In this document: piece by piece, positions 6,630 to 14,219 of the stretch
Numbering within the stretch: the stretch's first letter is position 1
Layout: the number at the start of each line of letters is the position of its first letter
Virus record (IMG/VR): IMGVR_UViG_3300009130_002021
Location: 1 to 21,149 of that record
Direction: 5' to 3' (one strand)
From: a virus
Length of the DNA: 21,149 nt
The notes under the pieces: generated by a model
The model's database searches: none
What the model was told of the DNA's origin: nothing
What the model saw: the letters and a program-made list of their open reading frames with translations, nothing else
Position numbers and translations under genes: made by a program

Positions 6630-8288
6630 ATGGCTAAAAAGCTAACATATTCAAAAGAAGGAAGGGAGCTGCTTCTCTCAGGTGCCGAGAAGTTAGCAAA
6701 AACGGTTGGGGTTACAATGGGCCCCCAGGGGAAAAATGTGATTCTCGGCAAGTTTGTAGGGGCTCCGGTATTGACGAAGGACGGCGTTACGGTTGCCAGG
6801 GAGGTATCCTTAGATAATCCCGTTGAGGAGCTTGCCTGTCAGCTTATAAAGGAGGCGGCAGGAAGGACTGCTGCGGTAGCCGGAGACGGAACGACCACCG
6901 CCACGGTATTAGCACATGAAATATTTAAATTAGGAAATGAACTTATAAGTAGTGGGTATAGCCCTCTTCTTTTCAGAAGAGGTCTTGAGTGGGCAACTAA
7001 GGCTGTTCTGGCGAATCTTGATGAGTTGACTAAGCCAGTCAATGGCTATGAGACCCTAAGGGATATAGCAACAATATCTGCAAATAACGATGCTGATCTT
7101 GGATCCAAGATAGCTGATGCCTTTCACGCTGTTGGTCTAGAGGGGACTGTTGCTGCAGAAGCTGCTCCGGGGGCTGATACATCAGTTAGGTTTATAGATG
7201 GCATCGAAATAGAGGCTGGGTACATTTCTCAATCATTTTTAGTAAACCAAGGTCAGTCTGACATAAGCCTGGTAAAGGCCAGGATTCTTTTGTGCGAAGA
7301 TGAGCTATCCTCCATAACACCCTGTTTGGGACTTCTGAATAAGGTGTCAGACGAAAATACTCAACTGCTTATTATAGCTAAAGATGTTAAGAAAGAGGCT
7401 CTAGCAACCTTAGTAGCCAATAATAAGATAGGTAGATTAAATTGTGTGGCAGTAAAGATGCCTGTTATGGGTGTCGGCGGAGTTGAAGGGGAGAAGGAGT
7501 GGATGGACTGCTTGGCTGCGTTATGTGGGGCAAATGTTGTGGGCAAAGATAGAGGGATCCCTTTGTCTCAAATGACCTTTGAAGACCTTGGATATGCAGA
7601 GAAAGTTTCTGTGAATAGGTTTCTAACGAAGATTTTAGAGGGCGATAAGAACGAGGCAAAAGTTGCAGACAAGATAGCGCTTTATGAGGGTGACTCCAAG
7701 AAGTTGCTAGGAGAGAAAAATCTTTTAGATGTAAAGAGAAGAATGGCCTTTCTTAAGAGTAAGGCTGCGATGATAACGGTGGGTTATTCAACTGAGCTTG
7801 AGCTTAGAGAAAAAGGAGATCGAGTTGACGATGCAGTTTGCGCGACCAGGGCCGCCATAGAAGAGGGGGTTTTACCCGGTGGTGGTGTGGCTATTTTGCG
7901 AGCATCAAATAGGGTATCTTTAGATGATCTAGAGGCGGGGCTTCGACCTGCAGCGAATGTTCTCTTGCAGGCCTGTCGAAGGCCTATTCGTCAGATAATT
8001 GAGAACGGTCATGAGGACCCCGAGCCTATAATTAACACTATACTTGAGAATGATGATCCTGAGTTTGGGTATAATGCAGCGACCTCTGCATTTGAAAAGC
8101 TTATAGAGAGCGGTGTAGTGGACCCAAAGAAAGTGACAAGAGTTGCTCTGCAAAATGCGGCAAGTATATCATTGTTATTGATAAATACCGAAGCAATAGT
8201 ATCTGAGCAGCCTGATGACCCATCTAGTTGGCAGCCCCCGCCTGGATGGAGACCACCTGAAGAGGGCGTTTTAAGACATAAGCATTAG
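6630..8288 (+). CDS. groEL: GroEL-like chaperonin (HSP60, group I)
   Basis: A 552-residue group I chaperonin subunit, expected to assemble into a ring and fold phage proteins with ATP. ATPase residues are kept: D51 in LTKDGVTVA, D86 in GDGTTTATVLA, and D401 in VDDAVCATRAAIEEGV, followed by LPGGGVA. The apical domain is divergent: the strongly conserved APGFGDRRK segment is replaced by MPVMGVGGVEGEKE. The Gly-Met repeat tail is replaced by a Pro/Trp-rich tail (SSWQPPPGWRPPEEG) ending in HKH. No GroES gene is visible in this window; some phage chaperonins (for example from phage EL) are reported to act without a co-chaperonin. GGGAGAG precedes the ATG. It lies between the resolvase and recA, one base after the former. 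Confidence 0.95.
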   Translation: MAKKLTYSKEGRELLLSGAEKLAKTVGVTMGPQGKNVILGKFVGAPVLTKDGVTVAREVSLDNPVEELACQLIKEAAGRTAAVAGDGTTTATVLAHEIFKLGNELISSGYSPLLFRRGLEWATKAVLANLDELTKPVNGYETLRDIATISANNDADLGSKIADAFHAVGLEGTVAAEAAPGADTSVRFIDGIEIEAGYISQSFLVNQGQSDISLVKARILLCEDELSSITPCLGLLNKVSDENTQLLIIAKDVKKEALATLVANNKIGRLNCVAVKMPVMGVGGVEGEKEWMDCLAALCGANVVGKDRGIPLSQMTFEDLGYAEKVSVNRFLTKILEGDKNEAKVADKIALYEGDSKKLLGEKNLLDVKRRMAFLKSKAAMITVGYSTELELREKGDRVDDAVCATRAAIEEGVLPGGGVAILRASNRVSLDDLEAGLRPAANVLLQACRRPIRQIIENGHEDPEPIINTILENDDPEFGYNAATSAFEKLIESGVVDPKKVTRVALQNAASISLLLINTEAIVSEQPDDPSSWQPPPGWRPPEEGVLRHKH

Positions 8289-8297
8289 GAGAAATAA

Positions 8298-9443
8298 ATG
8301 GCTAAGAAAATAACAGCTAGCGATGCAGAGAAAGAGATATCTAAGTTTTTTGGCGAGGACACAATATTTTTTGATGGAAATATATCTACAAAGTATGACG
8401 CAATAAGTACTGGAAGTCCATCTTTGGATGAGTCAATTGGAATCGGCGGCATACCTATGGGCAGAATAACTCAGCTAGCTGGGAAGGAAAGCTCTGGAAA
8501 GACAATGCTTGCCCTTTCCTGCATTAAACAATATCTGGATAAAAACCCAGATAATACGGCATTATTTATTGACGCAGAGTATACATATGACCCGGCTTGG
8601 GCGGCCAAACAGGGCGTTGATACAGAGAGGGTTATGGTTATAAAGACCAATGAGGCCAAGGCAATATTTGAAGGCTTGATAGGCAAGGTTAAGGTAAATT
8701 CTGTTACTAAAAAAGTTACAAAAAGTATGCGAGGTATTTTAGATCACGTAATAGAAGGGACTGACCCTAGATTCAAAAATCTAGGAATAATAGTCCTTGA
8801 TTCAATTGCCGTTCTAAATACTCCGTTAGAAATGGGGGCAGATATTGGCAAGGCTAATATGGCTCCTATTCCAAGATTTTTGTCAACAGAGCTAAAGAAG
8901 CTGACTCCAGTTGTAGCTCAAGCCAACGTTGCCTTCATAGGTATAAATCAGGTAAGGGTAAATTTGGGACAGATGTTTGGAGATCCAACCACATCTCCAG
9001 GGGGCAAGGCGCTCAAGCATGCGTGCAGCCTCATGCTTAATATGGCCCCAATACTTTCTGCAGATTCTGTTATTAAGAATGGCAGCGGAGAAAAGATTGG
9101 ACACACAGTTCGCGCAAAAATTCAAAAAAACAAAGTAGGAGCGCCATTTAGACAGGCGGAGTATAAGGTCGAGTACGAAAAGGGCGTTGTGAATCAAAGT
9201 GAGGAGATCTTTAACTTGGCTATAAAATATGACCTAATTGAGAGGCCAAATAATCAAAGCTATGTAGTTTACGGAGAGAAGATACGAGGAAGAGATGCCG
9301 CATTAGCCGCTTTCTCTAAAGATAAAATGGCCTTAGAGGAGTATGATCTAAAGATAAGAGACATGTATCTTTCCGGGGTTCGGCCAGGTGAGGCGGAGGG
9401 CGCAGATGAAGAGCCAAATCCACTGATAGGGGAAATGGAGTGA
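8298..9443 (+). CDS. recA: RecA recombinase
   Basis: A 381-residue ATP-dependent strand-exchange protein. Residues 62-69 form the Walker A motif GKESSGKT; the Walker B strand is LGIIVLDSIAVL. The switch motif and DNA-binding loops read INQVRVNLGQMFGDPTTSPGGKALK, close to bacterial RecA (INQ...GVMFGNPETTTGGNALK). HTVRAKIQKNKVGAPFRQAEY matches the RecA core end (KVVKNKVAAPFKQAEF), so it is closer to cellular RecA than to T4 UvsX. Between the walls of the ATPase core there is a modest insertion (VNSVTKKVTKSMRGI, before LDHVIEGTDPRFKN). The C-terminus is acidic (GEAEGADEEPNPLIGEME), as in RecA. AGGAG overlaps the groEL stop and lies 6 bases before the ATG. Confidence 0.96.
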   Translation: MAKKITASDAEKEISKFFGEDTIFFDGNISTKYDAISTGSPSLDESIGIGGIPMGRITQLAGKESSGKTMLALSCIKQYLDKNPDNTALFIDAEYTYDPAWAAKQGVDTERVMVIKTNEAKAIFEGLIGKVKVNSVTKKVTKSMRGILDHVIEGTDPRFKNLGIIVLDSIAVLNTPLEMGADIGKANMAPIPRFLSTELKKLTPVVAQANVAFIGINQVRVNLGQMFGDPTTSPGGKALKHACSLMLNMAPILSADSVIKNGSGEKIGHTVRAKIQKNKVGAPFRQAEYKVEYEKGVVNQSEEIFNLAIKYDLIERPNNQSYVVYGEKIRGRDAALAAFSKDKMALEEYDLKIRDMYLSGVRPGEAEGADEEPNPLIGEME

Positions 9444-9446
9444 AAA

Positions 9447-9809
9447 ATGTTAGTACAGTGTAATGTAAAGTGCCAGACAACCGTCGATGCATCATTGGAT
9501 GTTGACTCAGATGAGGTTATATGCGGAGAGTGTGGTAGCGTTTTATCCGATGTTTCAAAATATTTAAAATTGTCAATGAAGACAAATGGCGATATTTTGA
9601 GATCGAAAAATAAAAAAGCATTTGTCTTTTATTGCCAGACTCATGATGAACATGTAGAGACAGTTTTTGTAGAATCAAGGCTTGTAGGTAAAACCTGCCC
9701 AGATGATGGCGAGTCATGTAGAATAAATGTAACACAGCATATGGTAAAGGCGATAGAGGAAACCGGGAAGTATTTATCTAAGGTGGAGAAGCATGACGAA
9801 TCAGCATGA
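9447..9809 (+). CDS. Cys-rich putative zinc-binding protein next to the primase
   Basis: The 120-residue product has seven cysteines and two histidines arranged as possible metal sites: C5-x3-C9 with C26-x-x-C29 (CGECG), then C63-x-x-H66-x-x-H69, then C84 and C91. The first four resemble a zinc ribbon. The sequence between is rich in Lys (KLSMKTNGD, LRSKNKKAF). It does not match the CHC2 zinc domain of DnaG, although it lies directly before the primase core and overlaps it by 17 bases. GGAG lies 6 bases before the ATG. Function unknown; a nucleic-acid-binding accessory to the primase is a reasonable inference from position only. Confidence 0.85.
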   Translation: MLVQCNVKCQTTVDASLDVDSDEVICGECGSVLSDVSKYLKLSMKTNGDILRSKNKKAFVFYCQTHDEHVETVFVESRLVGKTCPDDGESCRINVTQHMVKAIEETGKYLSKVEKHDESA

Positions 9810-10548
9810 ACAATTAAGCGCCTTAATAAATATATGTCACTCAAATATAAGAAATTCAAAAAGTTGTCTCAAATATTTAATAAAGGAGAGACAGCTTTCG
9901 AAGCGGTCTATTATTGATAATAAGATAGGGTTTTTTCCTCAGAATATAGATGTTCTCACTAAGTATGTATCTGAGGATCTTTTAAATAAGCTAAATATAT
10001 TAAATTACTCTAGGGATAGTGATTTTTTAAATTACTTTTATTTGATATTTCCGATATTCTCTGAGTACGGGGAGCCCGTTGGTGTTAGCGGCAGAACTCT
10101 TATTGGAGACCCTGAAAGAACGGTGCTTGGAATTCCTAAATATAAAAACTCTTCTTACAAGAAGGGGAATATCCTGTATGGGCTAGACAGAGCTAAGGCC
10201 TCGTGCCTTAAGAGCTCAAACGCTTATGTTGTAGAGGGGTATTTCGATCAAATAGCTATGTGTCAAAATGGTCTTGAAAATTCTGTCGCCATATGTGGCA
10301 CGTCTTTTTCTCAAAATCATTTTATTAAATTAGCAAGATATACAGACAAAATAACTTTTATTCTCGACTCAGATGATGCTGGCCAAAAATCAGCAGAGAG
10401 AATATATTCTAAATATATAAACAAAGGTATAAAGCTAAGGTTCTTAAGAGTACCCGATGGAAATAAAGATGTAGACGAGTATTTTCGAAATCACAATAAG
10501 GCTGATTTTTTAAGAGACTTTAAGCAAATAATTCCAGATATGTGGTAG
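9793..10548 (+). CDS. DnaG-like primase catalytic core (TOPRIM), lacking zinc and helicase-binding domains
   Basis: The 251-residue protein matches the middle of DnaG, which makes RNA primers for replication. The N-terminal part has the DnaG-like YLIKERQLSKRSIIDNKIGFFP (28-49) and FPIFSEYGEPVGVSGRTL (86-103). IPKYKNSS...KKGNILYGLDRA (114-134) follows. The TOPRIM domain has E148 in VVEGYFD and D192/D194 in ILDSDDAG, with the LPDG-like VPDGNKDVDEYF at 220-231. Both the N-terminal CHC2 zinc domain and the C-terminal helicase-interaction domain are missing. GGAG lies 4 bases before the ATG, within the end of the upstream Cys-rich gene. Loss of the zinc domain would normally impair template recognition, so a partner is plausible. 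Confidence 0.88.
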   Translation: MTNQHEQLSALINICHSNIRNSKSCLKYLIKERQLSKRSIIDNKIGFFPQNIDVLTKYVSEDLLNKLNILNYSRDSDFLNYFYLIFPIFSEYGEPVGVSGRTLIGDPERTVLGIPKYKNSSYKKGNILYGLDRAKASCLKSSNAYVVEGYFDQIAMCQNGLENSVAICGTSFSQNHFIKLARYTDKITFILDSDDAGQKSAERIYSKYINKGIKLRFLRVPDGNKDVDEYFRNHNKADFLRDFKQIIPDMW

Positions 10549-10553
10549 GAACT

Positions 10554-10994
10554 GTGGCAAAAAGAAAGAGCAAATCGTATCAATATAAGATTGTGGAGAT
10601 ATCCTTCGAATCTCTTAAGTTAAATAATTTTTCAACTGACAGAGGTATGGGCCAGGTCTTGATGGCTAACTCCTGTGATGAGAGAATCACTGATCTCAAG
10701 GAGGAGCTTTTAGATGAAATATATGATATCGTTAACGGCGCTTACCTGACAGAGCATCAAAAGAAAATTCTTTTTATGAGATTGATGGGCAAGACTCAAA
10801 ATGATATAGCTGAACACTTGGGGATAACTCAATCGGCTGTGCATAAGGCTATGCATGGAAATATTGATTATAAGAATCAAAAGAAAAGGTATGGCGGAAT
10901 AATAAAAAAATTACAAAAGATTTGTAAAAACCACGAAAGGGTAAATGAAATTCTGGCTGAAATCGCTAAGATCAATAAAGGTGTAGAAGAATAG
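10554..10994 (+). CDS. Stand-alone helix-turn-helix protein (sigma region 4-like)
   Basis: Starts are GTG at 10542 (overlapping the primase stop) or GTG at 10554, which lies behind TAGGA; the latter gives MAKRKSK and is preferred. The 146-residue protein has a clear HTH at about 65-105: LTEHQKKILFMRLMGKTQ, then NDIAEHLGITQSAVHKAM, matching the sigma-70 region 4/LuxR type (L-T-x-x-Q-x-x-x-L ... I-A-x-x-L-G-I-T-Q-S-A-V). A basic tail follows (KNQKKRYGGIIKKL). No region 2 of a sigma factor is present, so a complete sigma factor is unlikely. It lies exactly between the replication block and the block of putative late proteins, a common place for a late transcription regulator. Confidence 0.85.
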   Translation: MAKRKSKSYQYKIVEISFESLKLNNFSTDRGMGQVLMANSCDERITDLKEELLDEIYDIVNGAYLTEHQKKILFMRLMGKTQNDIAEHLGITQSAVHKAMHGNIDYKNQKKRYGGIIKKLQKICKNHERVNEILAEIAKINKGVEE

Positions 10995-11048
10995 TCTATT
11001 AATTATAAGAGTACCTTAAGATAGGTGGAGACATTCTTTTCTATTAAT
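10995..11048. repeat. Direct repeat pair in the gap before the late block
   Basis: TCTATTAAT occurs at 10995-11003 and again at 11040-11048, 45 bases apart, in the 84-base gap between the HTH gene and the next coding region. TATTAAT resembles a -10 element but no good -35 is at the right distance. It may be a regulatory site for the neighbouring HTH protein or chance in AT-rich DNA. Confidence 0.3.
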
Positions 11049-11065
11049 AAAGATGAAAATTACAC

Positions 11066-11071
11066 AAGGAG
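11066..11071 (+). promoter_or_regulatory. Ribosome binding site fixing the start at 11079
   Basis: AAGGAG lies 7 bases before the ATG at 11079. The longer in-frame reading from GTG 11025 has no such site, so the shorter protein is preferred. Confidence 0.75.
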
Positions 11072-11078
11072 CATATGC

Positions 11079-11549
11079 ATGTCGGAATTAGATAGTATTT
11101 TAATAGAGCTACATAAAAAGCGGACTGCCAGTATTTCCTCAAAAAATCGCATTAAATTGACTGATGATTTACAGATTAAAAAAGTAGCATTCGATATGTA
11201 TCGTGTGTTAAAGGATCAATATAATGATCTCTGGAAGGTCGAAGATGTTGAGGGAGAGCGCTTTTTAGTTAGAAGTTCTAACCCTGAATATACCACAAAA
11301 GAAGAGGGGTCGTGGATTGTTACTGGCAACTATGACAGCGACAATGTAACCCTGTCTTATAAAAAAGTTCCTATATGTAGTTTTTCCTCAGATGAGTATG
11401 GTTTTTCTAAAGATGATATTTTTACATTTAAGTCAGCACTGCTAGATGTTATAGAGTCCGACGAAGGCTTTGTCAAGAAGGTTATAGGCAGACAGCCGGA
11501 AGCAAAGGTCGCTGCCATAAAGAGCCTTTTTCCAGAATTATTAAAATAA
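11079..11549 (+). CDS. Hypothetical protein, first gene of the putative late block
   Basis: Starting at ATG 11079 the product has 156 residues. It begins with a helix (MSELDSILIELHKKRTA), then LTDDLQIKKVAFDMYRVLKDQYNDLWKVED, a beta-rich middle (GERFLVRSSNPEY, SWIVTGNYDSDNVTLSYKKVPICSF) and a helical end (FKSALLDVIESDEGFVKKVIG). There is no signal peptide, membrane segment or catalytic motif I recognise. The middle VEDVEGERFLVRS pattern, with a segment reading W-I-V, looks like a small beta sheet, seen in many short phage proteins. It is followed by the 519-residue gene. Function unknown. Confidence 0.85.
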   Translation: MSELDSILIELHKKRTASISSKNRIKLTDDLQIKKVAFDMYRVLKDQYNDLWKVEDVEGERFLVRSSNPEYTTKEEGSWIVTGNYDSDNVTLSYKKVPICSFSSDEYGFSKDDIFTFKSALLDVIESDEGFVKKVIGRQPEAKVAAIKSLFPELLK

Positions 11550-11558
11550 GGGTATATA

Positions 11559-13118
11559 ATGAGTCACATAAAAGATATTGCAAGACAGGCCGAGATGGCT
11601 TTAGATAAGATAAAGAACGGAAAAACCTTTCCGGCATCTTATGTTGTTGCCAGACTTGAAGCTGCTTTAGAGAAACATCCCCATGATGCCCTAATCGGTA
11701 CTATGCGGGACGTTCTTTCTAAGAGGGCCGGCAACGATAGTTTTTTTAACCAAAGAGAGATAGCGGAAACCTATGATAGCCTGTACGGTATGTCAGGGCG
11801 TAACTCTAGGTTTAGAGAGGAAGCTGGAGATCTCTTGCCGGGTAGTCACGCTTCAATTCCTGCAAATACCTCTGGAGCAGAGGGCTCTAGAGTCCCGCTC
11901 GAAAAGTCTCTAGAGCCAATGTATGAGGCTACGAAGCTTTCAGAGGAGTTGGCAGGTGTTTTTTCTTTGAATAAGAAAGGATCTTTTTCAGCCTTCTCTG
12001 ATAATACCCTAAGAAAAGCTGAGAAGTTTACAAGGCTGCAGCTGCAATCTATGGATTGCGTTCCGCAGACTGTTAAGGCAGTCAGATCTAATGATCATTT
12101 TGTTTTATGCACAGCATCAATAGATACGTCTGATTTTACTCAAGTAGAGGTCGCGATCCCCGTACAGGTTACGAACGGAATCCCATCTCTTCCTACAAAT
12201 TTTGTCCAGGGCGATAAGCTGGTGAAGCTCAATAAGGCGAATCTTTATGTCTTCGTAAAGGATAAGAATAACTTTAAGAAAAAGTCTTCGAAGCAAAAGT
12301 ATTCAAACCAAAGATCATTCGGAACCCTAGACACAGGGACTCCGGTTACTCCGGCTTCGCTTGAAGCTTATACAAATATAGAAGACAGCTTGGTAGAGGC
12401 GGCAACATCTTTTTCTAAGAATCAGATAAATATGGCAAGAGGCGTAATTGCATCGCAGATGGCAGGCTTTGGAATTCCTAACGCTCAAATCAAGGTCGCT
12501 TCATCTGATAGCAAGACATTAACTTTTAATTCAGATATTCCAACCGATAGGGGGCGAGTGATTATAAGTGTTCCCGTAGACATGCCAAATGGCACCCCCG
12601 TTATCCCCGGTAAGTTTAAAGTTGCCGGAAAAGTATATCCTCTTAATGAAAAAGGCTTGAGGCAGATAATAGAGAGCTCAAAAACTGACGCTTCAGTAAA
12701 AAAGGTTTCTAGAGAGGTCGAGGAGATGGACAGACTATCTTACCCTCAGCTTATAGATCAGGTAACAGAAGGGGTTGCGGCGAGTGACCTCAGGAGGGCC
12801 GAAGACGCTCTAACTACAATTGAGGCAAAGTTTGGTGGGCAAAAATATATATCAGCACTAGATATGTTTTCAAAACTTTTAAAGCACTCGTCCAATAACA
12901 CTGCGAGAGATGAGCACATAAAGAAAGCTTTTGATAGAGGGGATCTCATAAGAATTCCCACGTCTGTGCAGCTTTACTCTCCTAGATTGGGACTGCTGGC
13001 AGACAAGATTGCTTTTGATGAGAAGGGGAGAATGATTCCGGCCACTAGAGCTTTAAAGTCAGATCCTCTCAGGGAAACTGGAGCTATGATCTCTGCTTCT
13101 AAAATAGTATTATCATAG
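11559..13118 (+). CDS. Large hypothetical protein with an internal domain duplication, putative virion protein
   Basis: The 519-residue protein starts at an ATG behind AAGGG. Residues about 151-233 and 290-372 are similar to each other: a helix, then a short beta strand (VKAVRSNDHF / IKVASSDSKT), then TQVEVAIPVQVTNGIPSLPT / GRVIISVPVDMPNGTPVIPG, then a conserved end (KLNKANLYVFV / PLNEKGLRQII). This indicates duplication of a beta-rich domain. The N-terminus (1-60) is helical and residues 80-125 are a Gly/Ser-rich linker with EGSRVPLEK. A helical stretch follows at about 390-460. I do not recognise the family. A structural role is inferred from the late context and lack of enzyme motifs. Confidence 0.9.
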   Translation: MSHIKDIARQAEMALDKIKNGKTFPASYVVARLEAALEKHPHDALIGTMRDVLSKRAGNDSFFNQREIAETYDSLYGMSGRNSRFREEAGDLLPGSHASIPANTSGAEGSRVPLEKSLEPMYEATKLSEELAGVFSLNKKGSFSAFSDNTLRKAEKFTRLQLQSMDCVPQTVKAVRSNDHFVLCTASIDTSDFTQVEVAIPVQVTNGIPSLPTNFVQGDKLVKLNKANLYVFVKDKNNFKKKSSKQKYSNQRSFGTLDTGTPVTPASLEAYTNIEDSLVEAATSFSKNQINMARGVIASQMAGFGIPNAQIKVASSDSKTLTFNSDIPTDRGRVIISVPVDMPNGTPVIPGKFKVAGKVYPLNEKGLRQIIESSKTDASVKKVSREVEEMDRLSYPQLIDQVTEGVAASDLRRAEDALTTIEAKFGGQKYISALDMFSKLLKHSSNNTARDEHIKKAFDRGDLIRIPTSVQLYSPRLGLLADKIAFDEKGRMIPATRALKSDPLRETGAMISASKIVLS

Positions 13119-13127
13119 GAGAATAGC

Positions 13128-14138
13128 ATGAGGAAGACAAGACGCGGGATATCAAAAGTGGCCCTAGGAGATCAGCACGGAATCTTCCAACACTTTCAAT
13201 CCAATACTACAGATTATGCTACAAGGGAGAGGTATCTCTCACAGAGGGGCGGTGAGGCTCCAATTGGCAGAGATACAGACTCTCTTTATAACATAGCGCC
13301 TGAGGGTGATGATTCAAGGGTTCCCACGGAATATGTGGCACCTCATTTGTCGACTCGATACTCTCCAGACAGAGTGGGTGTGCAAGCCCAAAGAGTGTCC
13401 GATGGAGTTTATCAGGACCCTTATACAAATAAGGTGTATGATTATAACGAAGGCTTTAAGACTGAAGACGGAAGGTCTTTCCCTGGCGGAAGTGCATCAT
13501 TGCAGTCTAGCCTTACAAGGGCTGCAAACGTTCTTGATAGAAACGGGCTGGTGAAACAAGCCAATGCCATTGACAAGGTTCTCGAAAGACTTTCAAGTAA
13601 TAAAGAATTTAAGAAATTGGCCGATAATAACCTTGTTTGGGATACAAGTGATACATTGTCAAAAGAAGAGGCCGATGAGCTTGGACTAGTAGGTGACGAG
13701 CTGAGGCTAGACGATCCTATTGGCATAACGAAAGAAGAGCTTGTCCAAGGATGCGTTGAGATGGATCTAATAGATATAGTAAGAGCTCTTTTCTCAGCAC
13801 ATGAGGACGTATCGTCTCCCTACAAGTTATCGCCAGCAAGACTCAATGACCTAGATCCGTGCAATCTTACAGAAGATGAAAAGAGAATTGTGGGAGGCGA
13901 GAAGACGGCCTTGGCCCGCACAGTAAGAGCTCTAATACTTGCTTCCAATACCCTCGATAAGCTTGGACTTAAGCGTGAGTCTGACGCAATAGACTTAAGC
14001 ACAAAAGAGTTGGCAAAGCATGCCAAGGCTCAGTCTGGCTTTAATCCCATCATAAGCGTTGCTTCGTCATTAGATGAGTATGGCCTTCATTATGTATCTG
14101 ATTCTTTAGACGCATGGTTAAAAAAGAATTATAAATAG
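13128..14138 (+). CDS. Putative virion protein with three L-D-x-x-G-L helical repeats
   Basis: AGGAG overlaps the previous stop and lies 6 bases before the ATG. The 336-residue product has a basic, low-complexity N-terminus (MRKTRRGISK), a linker with DDSRVPTEY (61-69), and then three copies of a helical motif: residues 127-154 (RAANVLDRNGL), 267-295 (LASNTLDKLGL) and 306-333 (VASSLDEYGL). Each copy continues with D-x-[IL]-D or a close variant. Between copies 1 and 2 lies a region with KEEADELGLVGDELRLDDPIGITKEELVQG. A nearby stem-loop terminator lies after the stop. Not recognised as a named family; the repeats link it to the 15141-16670 and 19085-19546 genes. Confidence 0.9.
   Translation: MRKTRRGISKVALGDQHGIFQHFQSNTTDYATRERYLSQRGGEAPIGRDTDSLYNIAPEGDDSRVPTEYVAPHLSTRYSPDRVGVQAQRVSDGVYQDPYTNKVYDYNEGFKTEDGRSFPGGSASLQSSLTRAANVLDRNGLVKQANAIDKVLERLSSNKEFKKLADNNLVWDTSDTLSKEEADELGLVGDELRLDDPIGITKEELVQGCVEMDLIDIVRALFSAHEDVSSPYKLSPARLNDLDPCNLTEDEKRIVGGEKTALARTVRALILASNTLDKLGLKRESDAIDLSTKELAKHAKAQSGFNPIISVASSLDEYGLHYVSDSLDAWLKKNYK
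13506..14126 (+). repeat. Three copies of a helical repeat encoded within one gene
   Basis: Protein-level repeats at 13506-13589, 13926-14012 and 14043-14126. Shared pattern: small residue, x-x-L-D-x-x-G-L-x-x-x-x-D/N-x-[IL]-D, followed by an amphipathic helix. The DNA is not obviously repeated, so this is ancient or constrained divergence rather than a recent duplication. Confidence 0.7.
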
Positions 14139-14165
14139 CATACCTCAAAACTCTATACTAATGTT

Positions 14166-14206
14166 AATGCTCTGGTTAAGTAATATATAACCAGAGCATT
14201 TTTTTT
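14166..14206 (+). terminator. Intrinsic terminator between two late genes
   Basis: AATGCTCTGGTT (14166-14177) pairs perfectly with AACCAGAGCATT (14189-14200) around an 11-base AT-rich loop, followed by a run of eight T (14199-14206). The stem is 12 bp. The next gene begins only 13 bases later. TATAAC at 14186-14191 lies in the loop and descending arm and could be a -10 element. Confidence 0.9.
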
Positions 14207-14219
14207 AACTGGAGAAAAT

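Noticed and set aside
9447-9809. DnaG zinc domain encoded as a separate gene
   Set aside because: The cysteine and histidine spacing does not match the CHC2 pattern; kept only as a hypothesis about partnership.
10554-10994. Complete sigma factor
   Set aside because: Only a region 4-like HTH is visible; no region 2 sequence is present.
13306-13554. Plus-strand open frame inside the 13128 gene
   Set aside because: It is fully inside a well-supported gene in another frame and lacks a ribosome binding site.
14130-14137. TATAAATA, identical to the T4 late promoter core
   Set aside because: It overlaps the last codons of a gene, is followed by a terminator, and the same word also occurs inside coding sequence (near 4030), as expected in AT-rich DNA.
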